DNA of 64,000 bases from CAVQBP01 sp963710745 (GTDB taxonomy: Bacteria > Bacteroidota > Ignavibacteria > Ignavibacteriales > Ignavibacteriaceae), in assembly GCA_963710745.1 (NCBI GenBank), contig CAVQBP010000002.1, forward strand, positions 248,001 through 312,000. Reading direction: 5' to 3'. A program made the translations under genes and the position numbers. Shown here piece by piece: positions 16,491 to 26,032 of this stretch. The notes under the pieces are model-generated. The model saw only the letters and a list, made by a program, of their open reading frames with translations, was not told the origin of the DNA and did no database searches. Position 1 is the stretch's first letter. Each line of letters starts with the position of its first letter.

Positions 16491-17123
16491 TTATAATTTA
16501 TACTCCTCCAGCCTTAACTTCTCGTTACAAAACTGTAAATCCGATTTTTCATTCGATGCTACAATTACTATGTTATTTTTTGCTTCATTCTCCATAATTC
16601 TGTATACTGATTCCTTTCCTTCATCATCCAGGTTTGATGTAGGTTCATCAAGCAATACCAATTTCGGGGAATGCATTAATGCAAAAATAAATTTCATCCT
16701 TTGTTTCATACCGGACGAATAAGTTTTTAGCATATCATCCTTTCTGTCATATAACAGGAATTGCTCTAAAAGATGATCTATTTTTTCTTTATTGAATTCA
16801 ATGTCCCTTATATTTGCAAAATAATTTAAATTTTCCCAAGCAGAAAATTCATCGTACAGAACCAGGTATGGGGATACAAAGCCGATAAAATTATGCAGTT
16901 TTTCCGGTATAATTTCTTTTTCATTATAAAAATAAGAAATCTTACCGGAAGTAGGTGAATTGATACCTGCTACTATTTTCATCAAAGTGGATTTACCAGA
17001 ACCATTCGCCCCGGTAATTCCATAAATTAAATTGCCGGATAAAGAAAAATCAATGTTATTAAAAATTAACCTTCTGCCGAAAGTTTTTTTCAGGTCCTTT
17101 GCTTGAATGGAAAAATTACTCAT
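16491..17123 (-). CDS. ccmA: Heme exporter ATP-binding protein CcmA
   Basis: A 210-residue ABC ATPase. Walker A is GANGSGKS (38-45), the signature is SSGMKQR (136-142), and Walker B with D-loop is LVLLDEPTSNLD (155-166). The switch (H-loop) position, usually His, reads VASNEKSD, so the His is replaced by Asn. Length and position beside ccmB identify it as the CcmAB ATPase that drives release of holo-CcmE. It is the first ccm gene on this strand; the T9SS metalloprotease gene ends 74 nt upstream. Confidence 0.88.
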   Translation of the reverse strand: MSNFSIQAKDLKKTFGRRLIFNNIDFSLSGNLIYGITGANGSGKSTLMKIVAGINSPTSGKISYFYNEKEIIPEKLHNFIGFVSPYLVLYDEFSAWENLNYFANIRDIEFNKEKIDHLLEQFLLYDRKDDMLKTYSSGMKQRMKFIFALMHSPKLVLLDEPTSNLDDEGKESVYRIMENEAKNNIVIVASNEKSDLQFCNEKLRLEEYKL

Positions 17124-17197
17124 TAGTTTTTACAGAAGATTTACTGGGATAAATATTTTGTTCTTTCAATTAACGTTATGTTAAAAATAATTTGAGT

Positions 17198-18901
17198 CTA
17201 TTTGTTAAAAATTACAATTTTACCTGAAGTTGTATTACTGCCGTTCTTTGTATAATATATATAAACTCCCGAAGGAAGTTTCTTTCCGTTTGAATCCAAA
17301 CCGTTCCATCTCAGAATATATGAACCTTTTTTCCCCGGCGAAGCAAAATCACTCGTTGAATAAACAAGCTGCATAGAAATTGTATAAATATTAAGATCTG
17401 CTTTCTTATACTCATTAATAGCTGTTGGAATTTCTATATGATTATTCAGACTATAAAAAAAGGGATTGGGATAAGCATAATCTAATGAAATAACAGGCGG
17501 GGACGGATTTGTTGTATCACGAATAATAATATTATTATCCAAAATAACCGTATTAGACCAGACCGAGCTGTTGTTTGAAAAAAGATTAACATCGTAATTA
17601 TTTGCCATAGATACAGGATTATAGCTGACGGAAAGCTTGTAATAGAATTGATTGTCGATACTATCAATCCCGTTTTTAAAGTCGGAATTTGAAACAATTA
17701 CATCAAGAGTATCAATATTACCTGCTGTTTTTTGTAAAAATCTTAAATAACTTTCTGATGTCGGAGATGTGGAAGCATTTATTGAAGTAGCCGGTATATT
17801 CCCGAATTCATTTAAAATATGCAGCAAGGGATATTGGGCTGCTTCTTTAAAATACAAACCGTTTATCGCCCTGTAATTCGTATAGAAAAGCCATATTCCA
17901 AATTCATTAAACTCTCTTCTGTATGTTGAGCCATATTCAAGGATACTGTTATTAATTGCTTCAAGTGCTCTCATCTGCGGCATAAGCTCCCATTGCTTTT
18001 TAAGAATATCATAACCTCTTTTTATGTTGTTACTGCCGAACCTGTCCCTGAGAAAAATATTCCATATCGCCAGAGCATATTCCTGTTCACCGCCGTTACA
18101 GCTCGAACACCCGAAAGCATCTTCGGTGTTATTGAAATAGTAAGGTAAATAATTATAGTAATCATTTATTGTGTTATAAACAAAATCCTCCATAGCCGTT
18201 GAAGAGAGCTCATAAAAGAATCCATCTAAATCATACCTGAAAATATAATCTGCAATTTGAATTGCATGATAAAATTCATGGGCCAAGGTAACTCTTGCAC
18301 CATCTATACCTTTTGTTTGAAAATTTTGATAATTATTGTGGATAACAATATAAGACGAATATGTTCCGTTGCCGGTCGATATTTCAGGCTGCGTATATCC
18401 ATAGCTTCCTGAAGTAGAATTTGTGATATAAATATCATACGGCGACTGATCATGATTAGGAAAAGTATAACCTAAATATTTTATTTCAAAATTATAAACC
18501 GAATCCAAAGTTTGTGAAATCAGAGCCAGGCATTCATTCAGCGAAAGATTATCATAAGCTGGTTTGTTTATCCCCGTTGCATCATAATGGACCTTATAAT
18601 ATCCATCCGGAGTTATTAAGCTGTCTTGAAGCACCGGTCTTTGGAGAATTCTTTTTATATCAGACTGCTGCTGCGGTGTAAATCTGTTAATATTTAAAAC
18701 TAGTGAACTGACTAATCCAAATCCGCATTTATCATATTTTGTCCCGCCTTCAACACTTTGGACAGACTTTAGCTTGAATGGCACCGAATTGAAATAAATC
18801 AATTTATTATATAAGGAGTCAAGCTCTTTTTTTGTTAAAGTTTGAGAGAAACAAATGTTTACACTTAATAAAAGCAGAGTAAAGAGAATATTCTTTTTCA
18901 T
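17198..18901 (-). CDS. Secreted zinc metalloprotease-like protein with T9SS tail
   Basis: A 567-residue protein: signal peptide (1-19, ending NICFSQ), a metallopeptidase-like region with H208-E-F-Y-H212 and a downstream FFYELSSTAMED helix that could supply the third zinc ligand, and a C-terminal type IX sorting domain (about 475-567) with DYAYPNPF and a final SGVYIYYT...GKIVIFNK. It resembles the MXAN_6640-type putative metalloproteases of Bacteroidota and Myxococcota. It should be exported by Sec, moved across the outer membrane by T9SS, and anchored or released. Its ATG overlaps the stop of the upstream VCBS-type gene by 4 nt. Confidence 0.85.
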   Translation of the reverse strand: MKKNILFTLLLLSVNICFSQTLTKKELDSLYNKLIYFNSVPFKLKSVQSVEGGTKYDKCGFGLVSSLVLNINRFTPQQQSDIKRILQRPVLQDSLITPDGYYKVHYDATGINKPAYDNLSLNECLALISQTLDSVYNFEIKYLGYTFPNHDQSPYDIYITNSTSGSYGYTQPEISTGNGTYSSYIVIHNNYQNFQTKGIDGARVTLAHEFYHAIQIADYIFRYDLDGFFYELSSTAMEDFVYNTINDYYNYLPYYFNNTEDAFGCSSCNGGEQEYALAIWNIFLRDRFGSNNIKRGYDILKKQWELMPQMRALEAINNSILEYGSTYRREFNEFGIWLFYTNYRAINGLYFKEAAQYPLLHILNEFGNIPATSINASTSPTSESYLRFLQKTAGNIDTLDVIVSNSDFKNGIDSIDNQFYYKLSVSYNPVSMANNYDVNLFSNNSSVWSNTVILDNNIIIRDTTNPSPPVISLDYAYPNPFFYSLNNHIEIPTAINEYKKADLNIYTISMQLVYSTSDFASPGKKGSYILRWNGLDSNGKKLPSGVYIYYTKNGSNTTSGKIVIFNK

Positions 18902-20130
18902 TGGTTTATCTTATAAACAGAAATTGGACTTGCATTTCTTTGAGTAAATACTATATGATAGTTTTTCAGGTTCATATTTTTTATAAAATAACGATTCATG
19001 TTTATAACTTTTGCTATATCTGTTGAAACTAATTCTTTCCCTTTATTTAAAAAATCAAATTTATCAATAATTGAATTATGATGTACAAATAATTTTTTTA
19101 ATCCTGCAAATCTCATTTCTCCAAAAAACAGCTGATCTTTATTTTCGACTTTTAAATCGGTCAGCTGTTCATTTTCTTTAATTACCGCTGAAGATTTACC
19201 GGAAGTAACTACAGCAAAATCATCATTTGCAGAATTAAAAAAACTAACTGTTATATCTTTTTCATTATTCAGCAGATCTCCTGTGAATTCAATAATTTTA
19301 TAATATGTTTTCAAAGATAATGAAAATTTTTCTTCCGGGAGATTCTGAAGATTATTAAAATCTTTTAAATAAAATGTTAGAATATCGCCTGTTTTCTTCC
19401 AAAAGAATACAGATTTTCCGGTTCCGATTGCTAAATTAGAAGCCAAATCCTTAACAGTTATTTCGTAATTTTCATTAGCGAAATTACCGCCGGAATATTT
19501 AAAGATGTCAATACCCAGCAAATCGCTTTTCCTATATGCAGTATAGATGCTAAAACTACCGTCCGGATCTTTTCTTATCTTCAGATCCATAATACCACCA
19601 TGAGAATAGATAGTTTTTCTAACAACTTTATTTGTAGAAAAATTCACTATTATTGCTTCAATCAGTTTATTGTTTAAAGAATAACAAAAAAATCCTTTGA
19701 CATTTGTCAGGATACTAAATGCTGTTATTTCGGAATGATTCTGGAATAAAGAGAATGATGAATAATATTTCGGGATACCGGCATTATTCCTTATTACAGA
19801 AATTAACGAATTTGTAAGTTCATCTATAAAACAAAAATCCGTAATTCCATTATCTTCGTTATCAAAAAAAGTTATTGCATACGGCTCTGCTCCGAGAGTC
19901 AATTTAATATTTTCAGAAAAAGAGGATAACTTTGTGATTGTAAAAAGTTCGCCTTTGGTGCTTATACCAGCAATACCGTTAATAAACTTACTGTAAAAAG
20001 GGATTATATCCCTTATTCCTTTCTTTTCCAGATAGATGATTTCGGGATAAAACTGCCTGCTGCCTTTTGCAAATATTACAGATAATATTTCTTCATCATA
20101 ATTTAATATATGCAATATCAATTTTCCCAT
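18898..20130 (-). pseudogene. C-terminal part of a VCBS/FG-GAP-type secreted protein (split gene)
   Basis: This 410-residue frame has no signal peptide and begins inside the end of the preceding frame. Its first residues after the overlap, NYDEEILSVIFAKGSRQFYPE, read like the continuation of the FG-GAP unit GDFNKDGKIDIAYI that ends the upstream frame, and further DNEDNGITDF and GDLLNNEKDI units follow. The simplest reading is one gene of about 745 codons broken by a one-base insertion or two-base deletion near 20095-20130, either real or a sequencing error. Alternatively the two parts are coupled by reinitiation. The product would be a beta-propeller surface protein of unknown role. Confidence 0.6.
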
Positions 20131-21139
20131 CTTTATTAAAATCCCCCAGAATAATTTTATCCGGGTGATAAAGTGGGTAAATATTGAGAGTATCCTCGAA
20201 AGCGCTTCTAAAATCGCCGTAAAATATTGATATCGAATTGTTGCTTACAAAAATCAAATCTGCATAGTCATCCGAATCCATATCAAAAGATTGAAGCAGG
20301 CTGATTCTGCTGTTAATGGGAATTGAGCGGACTTTCCTGAAATCACCATTCCCGTAATTATAAAAGAAATCAATAGAGTTTGTAATAAGATTAAATCCGG
20401 AAATATCCGGTATATCATCATTATTCAGATCAACAAAAACAGCATCTGTATAACTTGTGTTTTTCTCAAGCTTCTTTTCAATTAACTTTTTGCCTGAAAG
20501 GAATAATAAAGAGAGTCCATCAAAAGTTCCCCCGGAGATCAGCATTTCAGCATTGCCATTACCTTCAATATCTGCCACCGATATATTTTCAGGGTATGAC
20601 GAAAAATTATAAGAAGCAATATTTGTAAATTTCTTATCATCAGTTATCCTGAATATACCTGCTTTTCTATCTCTTCTGGAAGCAAATGCATAACCTTCGA
20701 CTTCTTTTTTATGGTTAAAAATTGTTTGTATATTGGAAAACTGGTACGGGACTCTAATGCTGTCCTGCTCTGAAAATTCTCCGTTTTCAAATCCGGTTAA
20801 TAAATCTATTTTCTTTTTTAAGGGAGAATATAAAAGTATATCGGAATATGAATCCTTATTGTAATTGAGGGCAAAAGCAGAAGTATAATTTCTGCCTGTT
20901 TTAAAATCGTTGTATTTGCAGAATCCGTTTATCGGGATCTGCATATCATTTATCAGGTTTTGCGGAAAGAAAAAATTAGAATTGAATAAAAAAATTGCAA
21001 AAAGAATTTTGAATAAATTTTTTTTACATCGTGATGGATTAACCTTTTGTTGAGACCCTGTATTTAAGTCTATTTTCCCTCCTTTGAAGTGCTTCATCAT
21101 ATCTTCTTTTTTCATCTTCTGTTTCAGGAATTGCTTCAA
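20096..21139 (-). pseudogene. N-terminal part of the VCBS/FG-GAP-type secreted protein
   Basis: The frame has a signal-like segment NLFKILFAIFLFNSNFFFPQ, then FG-GAP/VCBS-type units (for example DIEGNGNAEMLISG, VDLNNDDIPDISG, FDMDSDDYADLIF, GDFNKDGKIDIAY), which form integrin-like beta-propeller blades with Ca-binding DxDxDG-type loops. The start is unclear: the only ATGs (21139, 21100, 21097) lie inside the thioesterase gene, leaving an odd 25-40 residue leader before the signal, and there is no ATG in frame between 21039 and the signal. It stops at 20096-20098 and is continued in another frame by the next entry. Confidence 0.6.
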
Positions 21140-21518
21140 TAGCTTTTATTGGTTTACCGGTTTCATCCACATTGACAAAAGTCAGGTATGCTGTATTTGT
21201 ATGAATTTTGGATCCTTCTTTAAAAGATTCGGCAAATACTTTTACCCCAATCTCCATCGATGTATTAAATACGCGGTTAACTGAGGCTATAAGGGTAACG
21301 GCATCGCCTAAGCCAATAGGATGGTGAAAATCTACCTTATCGACCGATGCAGTAACACACACCCTGTGATTATGTTTGGAAGCGCATAACGCGGCACAAA
21401 TATCAACCCAGTGCATAAGCTGACCGCCAAGTAATTTACCAAGCTGATTTGTATGGTTTGGAAGCACAAGCTCGGTCATTGTTATAACCGATTCGCTTAT
21501 TTTTTTGTCGGGAATCAT
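21039..21518 (-). CDS. Acyl-CoA thioesterase (hotdog, BACH/YciA type)
   Basis: A 159-residue hotdog-fold protein. The pattern LPNHTNQLGKLLGGQLMHW with the following VD (N21, GG and D38 region) and VTASVDKVDFHHPIGLGD is that of the cytosolic acyl-CoA hydrolase family (YciA/BACH), which cleaves long- or short-chain acyl-CoA. The N and D of the active site are both present. It starts one base after the bamD stop, so the two are probably translated from one message. Confidence 0.88.
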   Translation of the reverse strand: MIPDKKISESVITMTELVLPNHTNQLGKLLGGQLMHWVDICAALCASKHNHRVCVTASVDKVDFHHPIGLGDAVTLIASVNRVFNTSMEIGVKVFAESFKEGSKIHTNTAYLTFVNVDETGKPIKAIEAIPETEDEKRRYDEALQRRENRLKYRVSTKG

Positions 21519-22277
21519 TTATTTAGATGCTGAAAGTTTATTCTCAAGAGAAGTTTTCAATTTCTGGATATCCTTTGCTTTTGCGTCATCGGGATATTTC
21601 TCCAAAAATGCAGACATTTCTGTAAGTGCTTCATCATTCATATTTCTATCTAAAAGAATTTTTATCTTGTCATACATTGCAATAGGAGCATACCTGGTAT
21701 CATGGTAAGTATCAATAACATAGCTGTAATAAATCAATGATGCAGTATAATAATCCATTTTCTCATAAATTCCTGCACTATTATATTCTTTATGAGCTAA
21801 CTTATCATTCATTTCAGATATTTTTTTCTCTGCTTCCGTAACTTTAGGGTTGGTCGGGAAAAAATCAATAAATGCCTGGAATTCATCAATTGCTTTTTTG
21901 GTATATTTTTGATCCAGGGAGTAATCCGGGGAAAGTTCATAATAGCTTTCGGCAAGCATATATTGAGCATCTGGAAGATACTGGCTTGCCGGCATATTCT
22001 TAACCAGCCTGCTGAATTCATATGCCGCCATAATATATTCTCCCCTCTTGAATCTTGTCATTGCAAGATAGTATTGCGCATCATCTATGATTGAATTGCC
22101 GGGATACTGGAGAATTAAAGATTGGAATTCATTTAATGCATCCAGATAGTCTTCATCATTATACAGACTCTTTGCATATGCAAGCCGTTGATCCGGGGTC
22201 ATATTTATTGTATCCACAGAAGAAGAGCAGCCGAATAAATAAAGTGAAAGTACAGCCAGAAATATAATTTTCTTCAT
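21519..22277 (-). CDS. bamD: Outer-membrane assembly lipoprotein BamD
   Basis: A 252-residue lipoprotein if started at the ATG at 22277, which gives a compact signal with lipobox LFGC (C17); upstream in-frame ATGs at 22313 and 22307 would add 10-12 residues. The mature part holds about five tetratricopeptide repeats (LAYAKSLYNDEDYLDALNEF, DDAQYYLAMTRFKRGEYIMAAYEF, DAQYMLAESYYE and others), the BamD/YfiO architecture. BamD sits under the outer membrane and feeds beta-barrel proteins to BamA. The same transcript carries the thioesterase downstream. Confidence 0.9.
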   Translation of the reverse strand: MKKIIFLAVLSLYLFGCSSSVDTINMTPDQRLAYAKSLYNDEDYLDALNEFQSLILQYPGNSIIDDAQYYLAMTRFKRGEYIMAAYEFSRLVKNMPASQYLPDAQYMLAESYYELSPDYSLDQKYTKKAIDEFQAFIDFFPTNPKVTEAEKKISEMNDKLAHKEYNSAGIYEKMDYYTASLIYYSYVIDTYHDTRYAPIAMYDKIKILLDRNMNDEALTEMSAFLEKYPDDAKAKDIQKLKTSLENKLSASK

Positions 22278-22398
22278 AAAAAAAGTTAAAACTCTTGATT
22301 TATTCATACACAATTATAATTAAAATCAAAAAGGCATCAAAGCCAATTATTACTGCTTTAAGGATTCATTTAACATCAACAGTCACAATGTGATCCAA

Positions 22399-23850
22399 CT
22401 ATTTTTTAAATTGATATAACAGCAAGATTAGTGTAGCTATACTAGCAACAATACTAAAATAGCTGCCAACAAGCCCTACATAATAGTTGAACGGTCTTAA
22501 AAGTTTTTTTGGAACCCAAATGTTATCCCCTTCCTCAATAGTGACCTTTTTTTCTGTAGGTGATATCCAATTTTTTGTAGAATTTTTTATAATCATAACT
22601 TCATCCTCACTTTCAGCATATTCACCATAACCGCCGGCTTTTTGAATATAATATCGGAAATCTTCCCCTTCTTTATAATTAACATATCCCGGATTGACAA
22701 CCTGGCCAAAAACATAAACCTTGTGTATTTTTCGAGGTATAATTATTACATCACCATTGTGTACTATATACTTAGCAGCCTGTGAAGTGTCATTATTTAT
22801 TTTTGTGAAATCAACTGCACTACCTTCATTTAAAATTCTTAAACGGTTTTCTATGAAAAAATACGCAGTATCCTCATAGGTCATATTTGACATTCGCGAC
22901 ATCAAAAGATTCTCAAACTTAACCAGTTTATCCGGGAGCTCTATTCCCAGAATATCCTGGTTATCTTTTATCTTGATACCGAATTGCTGCTCCAGCAGCA
23001 TAGGGACTATGTTCCCGGTAAACAATTTTGAATTTTCAAGGGAAGCAGTCGGTTTTATTCCGCCTGCAGCTTCAATTACTTGTTTTAATGTAGTATTGTC
23101 TTTTGAAATCGGAATTTCTCCCGGAGAATTTACTTCACCGACAACATAAGCACTAAATTCTTTTCTTTCGGTTTCTTTAGCCAAAACGACTATTCTATCA
23201 CCTCTTTGCAGATCGAAATGGCTGTTAATCTGGACTTTTATTGAAGTAAGTTTTTCACCGTCATAGCTGAGCCGGTCGATATTAGCTGAATCCACATTTT
23301 CATAAGCCTTGTTAATACCTTGTGCCAGTTCAATAGCATCGGAAAGCTTATCGCCGTCAACAAAATGAAACTTTCCCGGTTTATTAACGGCACCGGAAAT
23401 TGTAAAGAAATTTCTTTCAAGATCAGCCGGAGCGAATATTAAGACATCATCATTTTTCAAATAGGGGTCTTCAGCCAAATCCCCGTTAGTTCTGAATTTA
23501 AGCAAATCCAGTTTTATTACCTCGCCATTTTCTCTCTTCAGCTTAATATCTCTTAACGAATAATCATCAAGCTGTTTTTTTACTTTGATCAATAATTCGG
23601 TATTACTGGTAATATTTGCTAGAGCTTTTTCTTTTGTCTGGTCATATATCCTTGTTACAAACTGATCTACTCTTTCTGTCAACAATGCCGGGAAAGTACC
23701 ATTTACGACGAAATCCCCTCCAATTGTAACGCTTATAACACCTCCACCAAGAAAATTACTTTGATTAAGCTTATTTGCATTATTAAGCATATCCTGAGCA
23801 TAGTTCAGAGAAGCACTCAATAAAAGGAGAATAACAAAATATTTTTTCAT
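22399..23850 (-). CDS. SLBB-domain polysaccharide export protein
   Basis: A 483-residue protein with a signal peptide (1-18) and no lipobox Cys. After an N-terminal Poly_export-like region it has three SLBB beta-grasp domains, each with a V-x-x-PG core: ISGAVNKPGKF (near 152), VVGEVNSPGEI (near 236) and VFGQVVNPGYV (near 382). A single membrane helix sits at the C-terminus (about 457-479). This resembles Wza-type outer-membrane export proteins but the C-terminal helix is unlike E. coli Wza. It ends just before bamD and follows rmlB by 19 nt, linking it to sugar-nucleotide supply. Confidence 0.82.
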   Translation of the reverse strand: MKKYFVILLLLSASLNYAQDMLNNANKLNQSNFLGGGVISVTIGGDFVVNGTFPALLTERVDQFVTRIYDQTKEKALANITSNTELLIKVKKQLDDYSLRDIKLKRENGEVIKLDLLKFRTNGDLAEDPYLKNDDVLIFAPADLERNFFTISGAVNKPGKFHFVDGDKLSDAIELAQGINKAYENVDSANIDRLSYDGEKLTSIKVQINSHFDLQRGDRIVVLAKETERKEFSAYVVGEVNSPGEIPISKDNTTLKQVIEAAGGIKPTASLENSKLFTGNIVPMLLEQQFGIKIKDNQDILGIELPDKLVKFENLLMSRMSNMTYEDTAYFFIENRLRILNEGSAVDFTKINNDTSQAAKYIVHNGDVIIIPRKIHKVYVFGQVVNPGYVNYKEGEDFRYYIQKAGGYGEYAESEDEVMIIKNSTKNWISPTEKKVTIEEGDNIWVPKKLLRPFNYYVGLVGSYFSIVASIATLILLLYQFKK

Positions 23851-23869
23851 GATTTTAAATAGATAATAT

Positions 23870-24880
23870 TTATTGTTGATATTGAATTTTATAGTAGTCC
23901 TGATACTCCCCGGAGATTATTCTTTCCCACCAATCATTATTTTTAATGTACCAGTCAATTGTATGTTTTATAGCTTCCTTGAATAAATAATCAGGTTTCC
24001 AGTTTAATTCTTTTTTTATTTTACCGGAATCAATAGCATACCTTCGGTCATGTCCCGGCCGGTCCTTCACGTATTCAATAAGACTTTCCGGTTTATCAAG
24101 ATAATCCAGTATTAATTTTATTATTTCAATATTAGGCATTTCATTACTTGCACCGATATTATATACTTCACCGGGTTTCCCTTTTTCGAAGACAAGATTA
24201 ATAGCTTTATTATGATCGTGAACAAAAATCCAGTCTCTTACATATAATCCATCACCATACACAGGTAATTTTTTATTATTTAAAGCATTTATTATCATTA
24301 ATGGAATGAGCTTTTCGGGAAATTGAAAAGGGCCATAATTATTTGAACACCTTGTAATTGTAATAGGTAAAGCATAAGTATGATAGAAGGATAACGCCAT
24401 TAAATCTGCTGAAGCTTTACTGGATGAATACGGACTGTTTGGTGAAAGTGGAGTATGCTCGGTAAAGGACCCTTCCCCCCCAAGACTTCCATATACTTCA
24501 TCAGTAGAAACCTGGATAAATTTCTCCACTTCAAATTTCCTGGAAGTCTCCAGCAATACATTTGTACCTATAACATTAGTTTTGAAAAATATTTCAGAAC
24601 CTAAGATACTTCTGTCTACATGAGATTCAGCAGCAAAATTAATCACGTATTTTATTTTATACTTTTCAAAAACTTCACTTACTATTTTGCTGTCTGTAAT
24701 ATCTCCTTTAACAAAAGTATATCTGCTTTTCTTTTCAGATGCTTTAAGATTTTCAAGATTGCCTGCATAAGTTAAATTATCAAGGTTAACTATATCATAA
24801 TCATCTTTTTCGTCCAGGGTTTGATTTATGTAATTACTCCCTATAAAACCGGCTCCCCCGGTGACTAAAATATTTTTCAT
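23870..24880 (-). CDS. rfbB: dTDP-glucose 4,6-dehydratase
   Basis: A 336-residue extended SDR enzyme (also called RmlB). NAD binding GGAGFIGSNY (8-17), the catalytic STDEVYG (T126, D127, E128) and Y151-x3-K155 are all intact, matching the dehydratase that turns dTDP-glucose into dTDP-4-keto-6-deoxyglucose, an early step to dTDP-rhamnose and related deoxysugars. Neighbours are an SLBB export protein downstream and, across 25668-26032, an RmlD-like reductase, so deoxysugar for surface polysaccharide is a reasonable role. Confidence 0.95.
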   Translation of the reverse strand: MKNILVTGGAGFIGSNYINQTLDEKDDYDIVNLDNLTYAGNLENLKASEKKSRYTFVKGDITDSKIVSEVFEKYKIKYVINFAAESHVDRSILGSEIFFKTNVIGTNVLLETSRKFEVEKFIQVSTDEVYGSLGGEGSFTEHTPLSPNSPYSSSKASADLMALSFYHTYALPITITRCSNNYGPFQFPEKLIPLMIINALNNKKLPVYGDGLYVRDWIFVHDHNKAINLVFEKGKPGEVYNIGASNEMPNIEIIKLILDYLDKPESLIEYVKDRPGHDRRYAIDSGKIKKELNWKPDYLFKEAIKHTIDWYIKNNDWWERIISGEYQDYYKIQYQQ

Positions 24881-24887
24881 TGAACTC

Positions 24888-25667
24888 CTATAATGAGAAA
24901 AATCCTACAAAAATACCTGTTTGGATATAAAAGCTATTTCCATTTAATGCGGAAGGAACATCAGAAAAACTAATGTCGTTGTCTATCTTCCAGCTGTTTG
25001 CAAATGTTAATTGATAACCTCCGCCGATCCTGAAAATCATAAACCTGAGAAAAGGGATATCAACATTAACAGTCGGAGTAAAAAACCAGAAATTATTTTT
25101 AATTGTCCTGTGTGTATTTATCTGAGGAGCAGCAAGATTATCCCATAAATTATTCCAGGAAAAAGATCCTGTATTCTGATAAACATCAATCTGCATGCTT
25201 CCCCCGCCAATTACCGCACCTAAAGATATTCCAAAAGTTCTAACGAACGGAAGAGTATATTCAATAGTTACACCACCCCCTCCAAGTGAATAATCAACCT
25301 CTTTGTTTATAAGATACTGGACAGAATTTATATTGGATATTTTATCAAGCAAATCAGGAAATGATTCAGAACCTGAAACAGATTTTGATCCTCCGAATCC
25401 CATCCCGCCCACTCTTAAATTTTTAATAAACCCAAGATAAATAAATCCTGCGCCGCCGGTTGTAAAAAAACCGCTGTTAGAAAATTCAGGGATTCCAAAC
25501 TGCTTAATTTTTGTGTTTAATTCATCAAATTTCGGAAAGATCCATCCCGGAGTAAAGCCGCCGCCGCCGCCAAACGGAGCATCATAATATCTCGCTTCCT
25601 GAGCAGATATAATTGAGCTGAAGCCTAGTAATATAAGGATTGCTGTAAATATTGTTAATTTTTTCAT
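24888..25667 (-). CDS. Glycine-rich outer-membrane protein of unknown function
   Basis: A 259-residue protein with a signal peptide (MKKLTIFTAILILLGFSSIISAQ); the ATG at 25667 is preferred over one at 25688 because it opens directly into the signal. The mature part is made of alternating strands with many GGGG/GGAG runs (for example FGGGGGFTPG, LGGGGVTIEY, VIGGGSMQID) and ends with a Phe near the C-terminus, as in beta-barrels. I do not recognise a family. It ends 8 nt before rfbB starts, so it may be co-transcribed. Confidence 0.65.
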   Translation of the reverse strand: MKKLTIFTAILILLGFSSIISAQEARYYDAPFGGGGGFTPGWIFPKFDELNTKIKQFGIPEFSNSGFFTTGGAGFIYLGFIKNLRVGGMGFGGSKSVSGSESFPDLLDKISNINSVQYLINKEVDYSLGGGGVTIEYTLPFVRTFGISLGAVIGGGSMQIDVYQNTGSFSWNNLWDNLAAPQINTHRTIKNNFWFFTPTVNVDIPFLRFMIFRIGGGYQLTFANSWKIDNDISFSDVPSALNGNSFYIQTGIFVGFFSL

Positions 25668-26032
25668 ATTCTTACTTACATAGCGCATAAAACCTTCGAT
25701 GTCACTGCTTTAGATCTTAAAGGTTTTTAAAAGTACATTTAAAGTTTTGTATAATGCGCGTTATTATTTTTTTATGAAGGTATAAATTTACCAAAGTGAG
25801 TAAAAAAAGCAAATGTATTTAAATAATTATAATTATTACTGTTTGCTGTATTTTGTATTTGCCTGTGAATGTAATTTAACGTTTGTTTTTCTGCTTTATT
25901 GTTATATTGCTGAATTATTAAATTATTATTGTTAATTACCAGATTATGGAACTTTCCCGGGTGAAGAAATAAAGCAATTCAACAATCTACTTCAATTTAA
26001 ATTATTAATAAAAAAATAAGAGAATTATATTT
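25668..26032. other. Divergent AT-rich spacer with heptamer-like repeats
   Basis: A 365-nt region between divergent genes with no protein or RNA gene recognised. It contains the repeat-word tract at 25895-25935 and a near-palindrome ATAATGCGCGTTAT near 25751. It should contain promoters for both flanking genes, but no element could be assigned with confidence. Confidence 0.5.
25895..25935. repeat. Intergenic tract of ATTGTTATATTGCTG words
   Basis: TTATTGTTATATTGCTGAATT and the following bases use the same 7-nt words (ATTGTTA, TATTG, CTGAATT) that recur in the spacers at 29771-29795, 29893-29923 and 46960-46999. Confidence 0.45.

Noticed and set aside
25040..25640. Long glycine-coding runs as simple repeats
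   Set aside because: GGGG codons are spread through a consistent signal-peptide, strand-rich protein frame and are not tandem DNA repeats.
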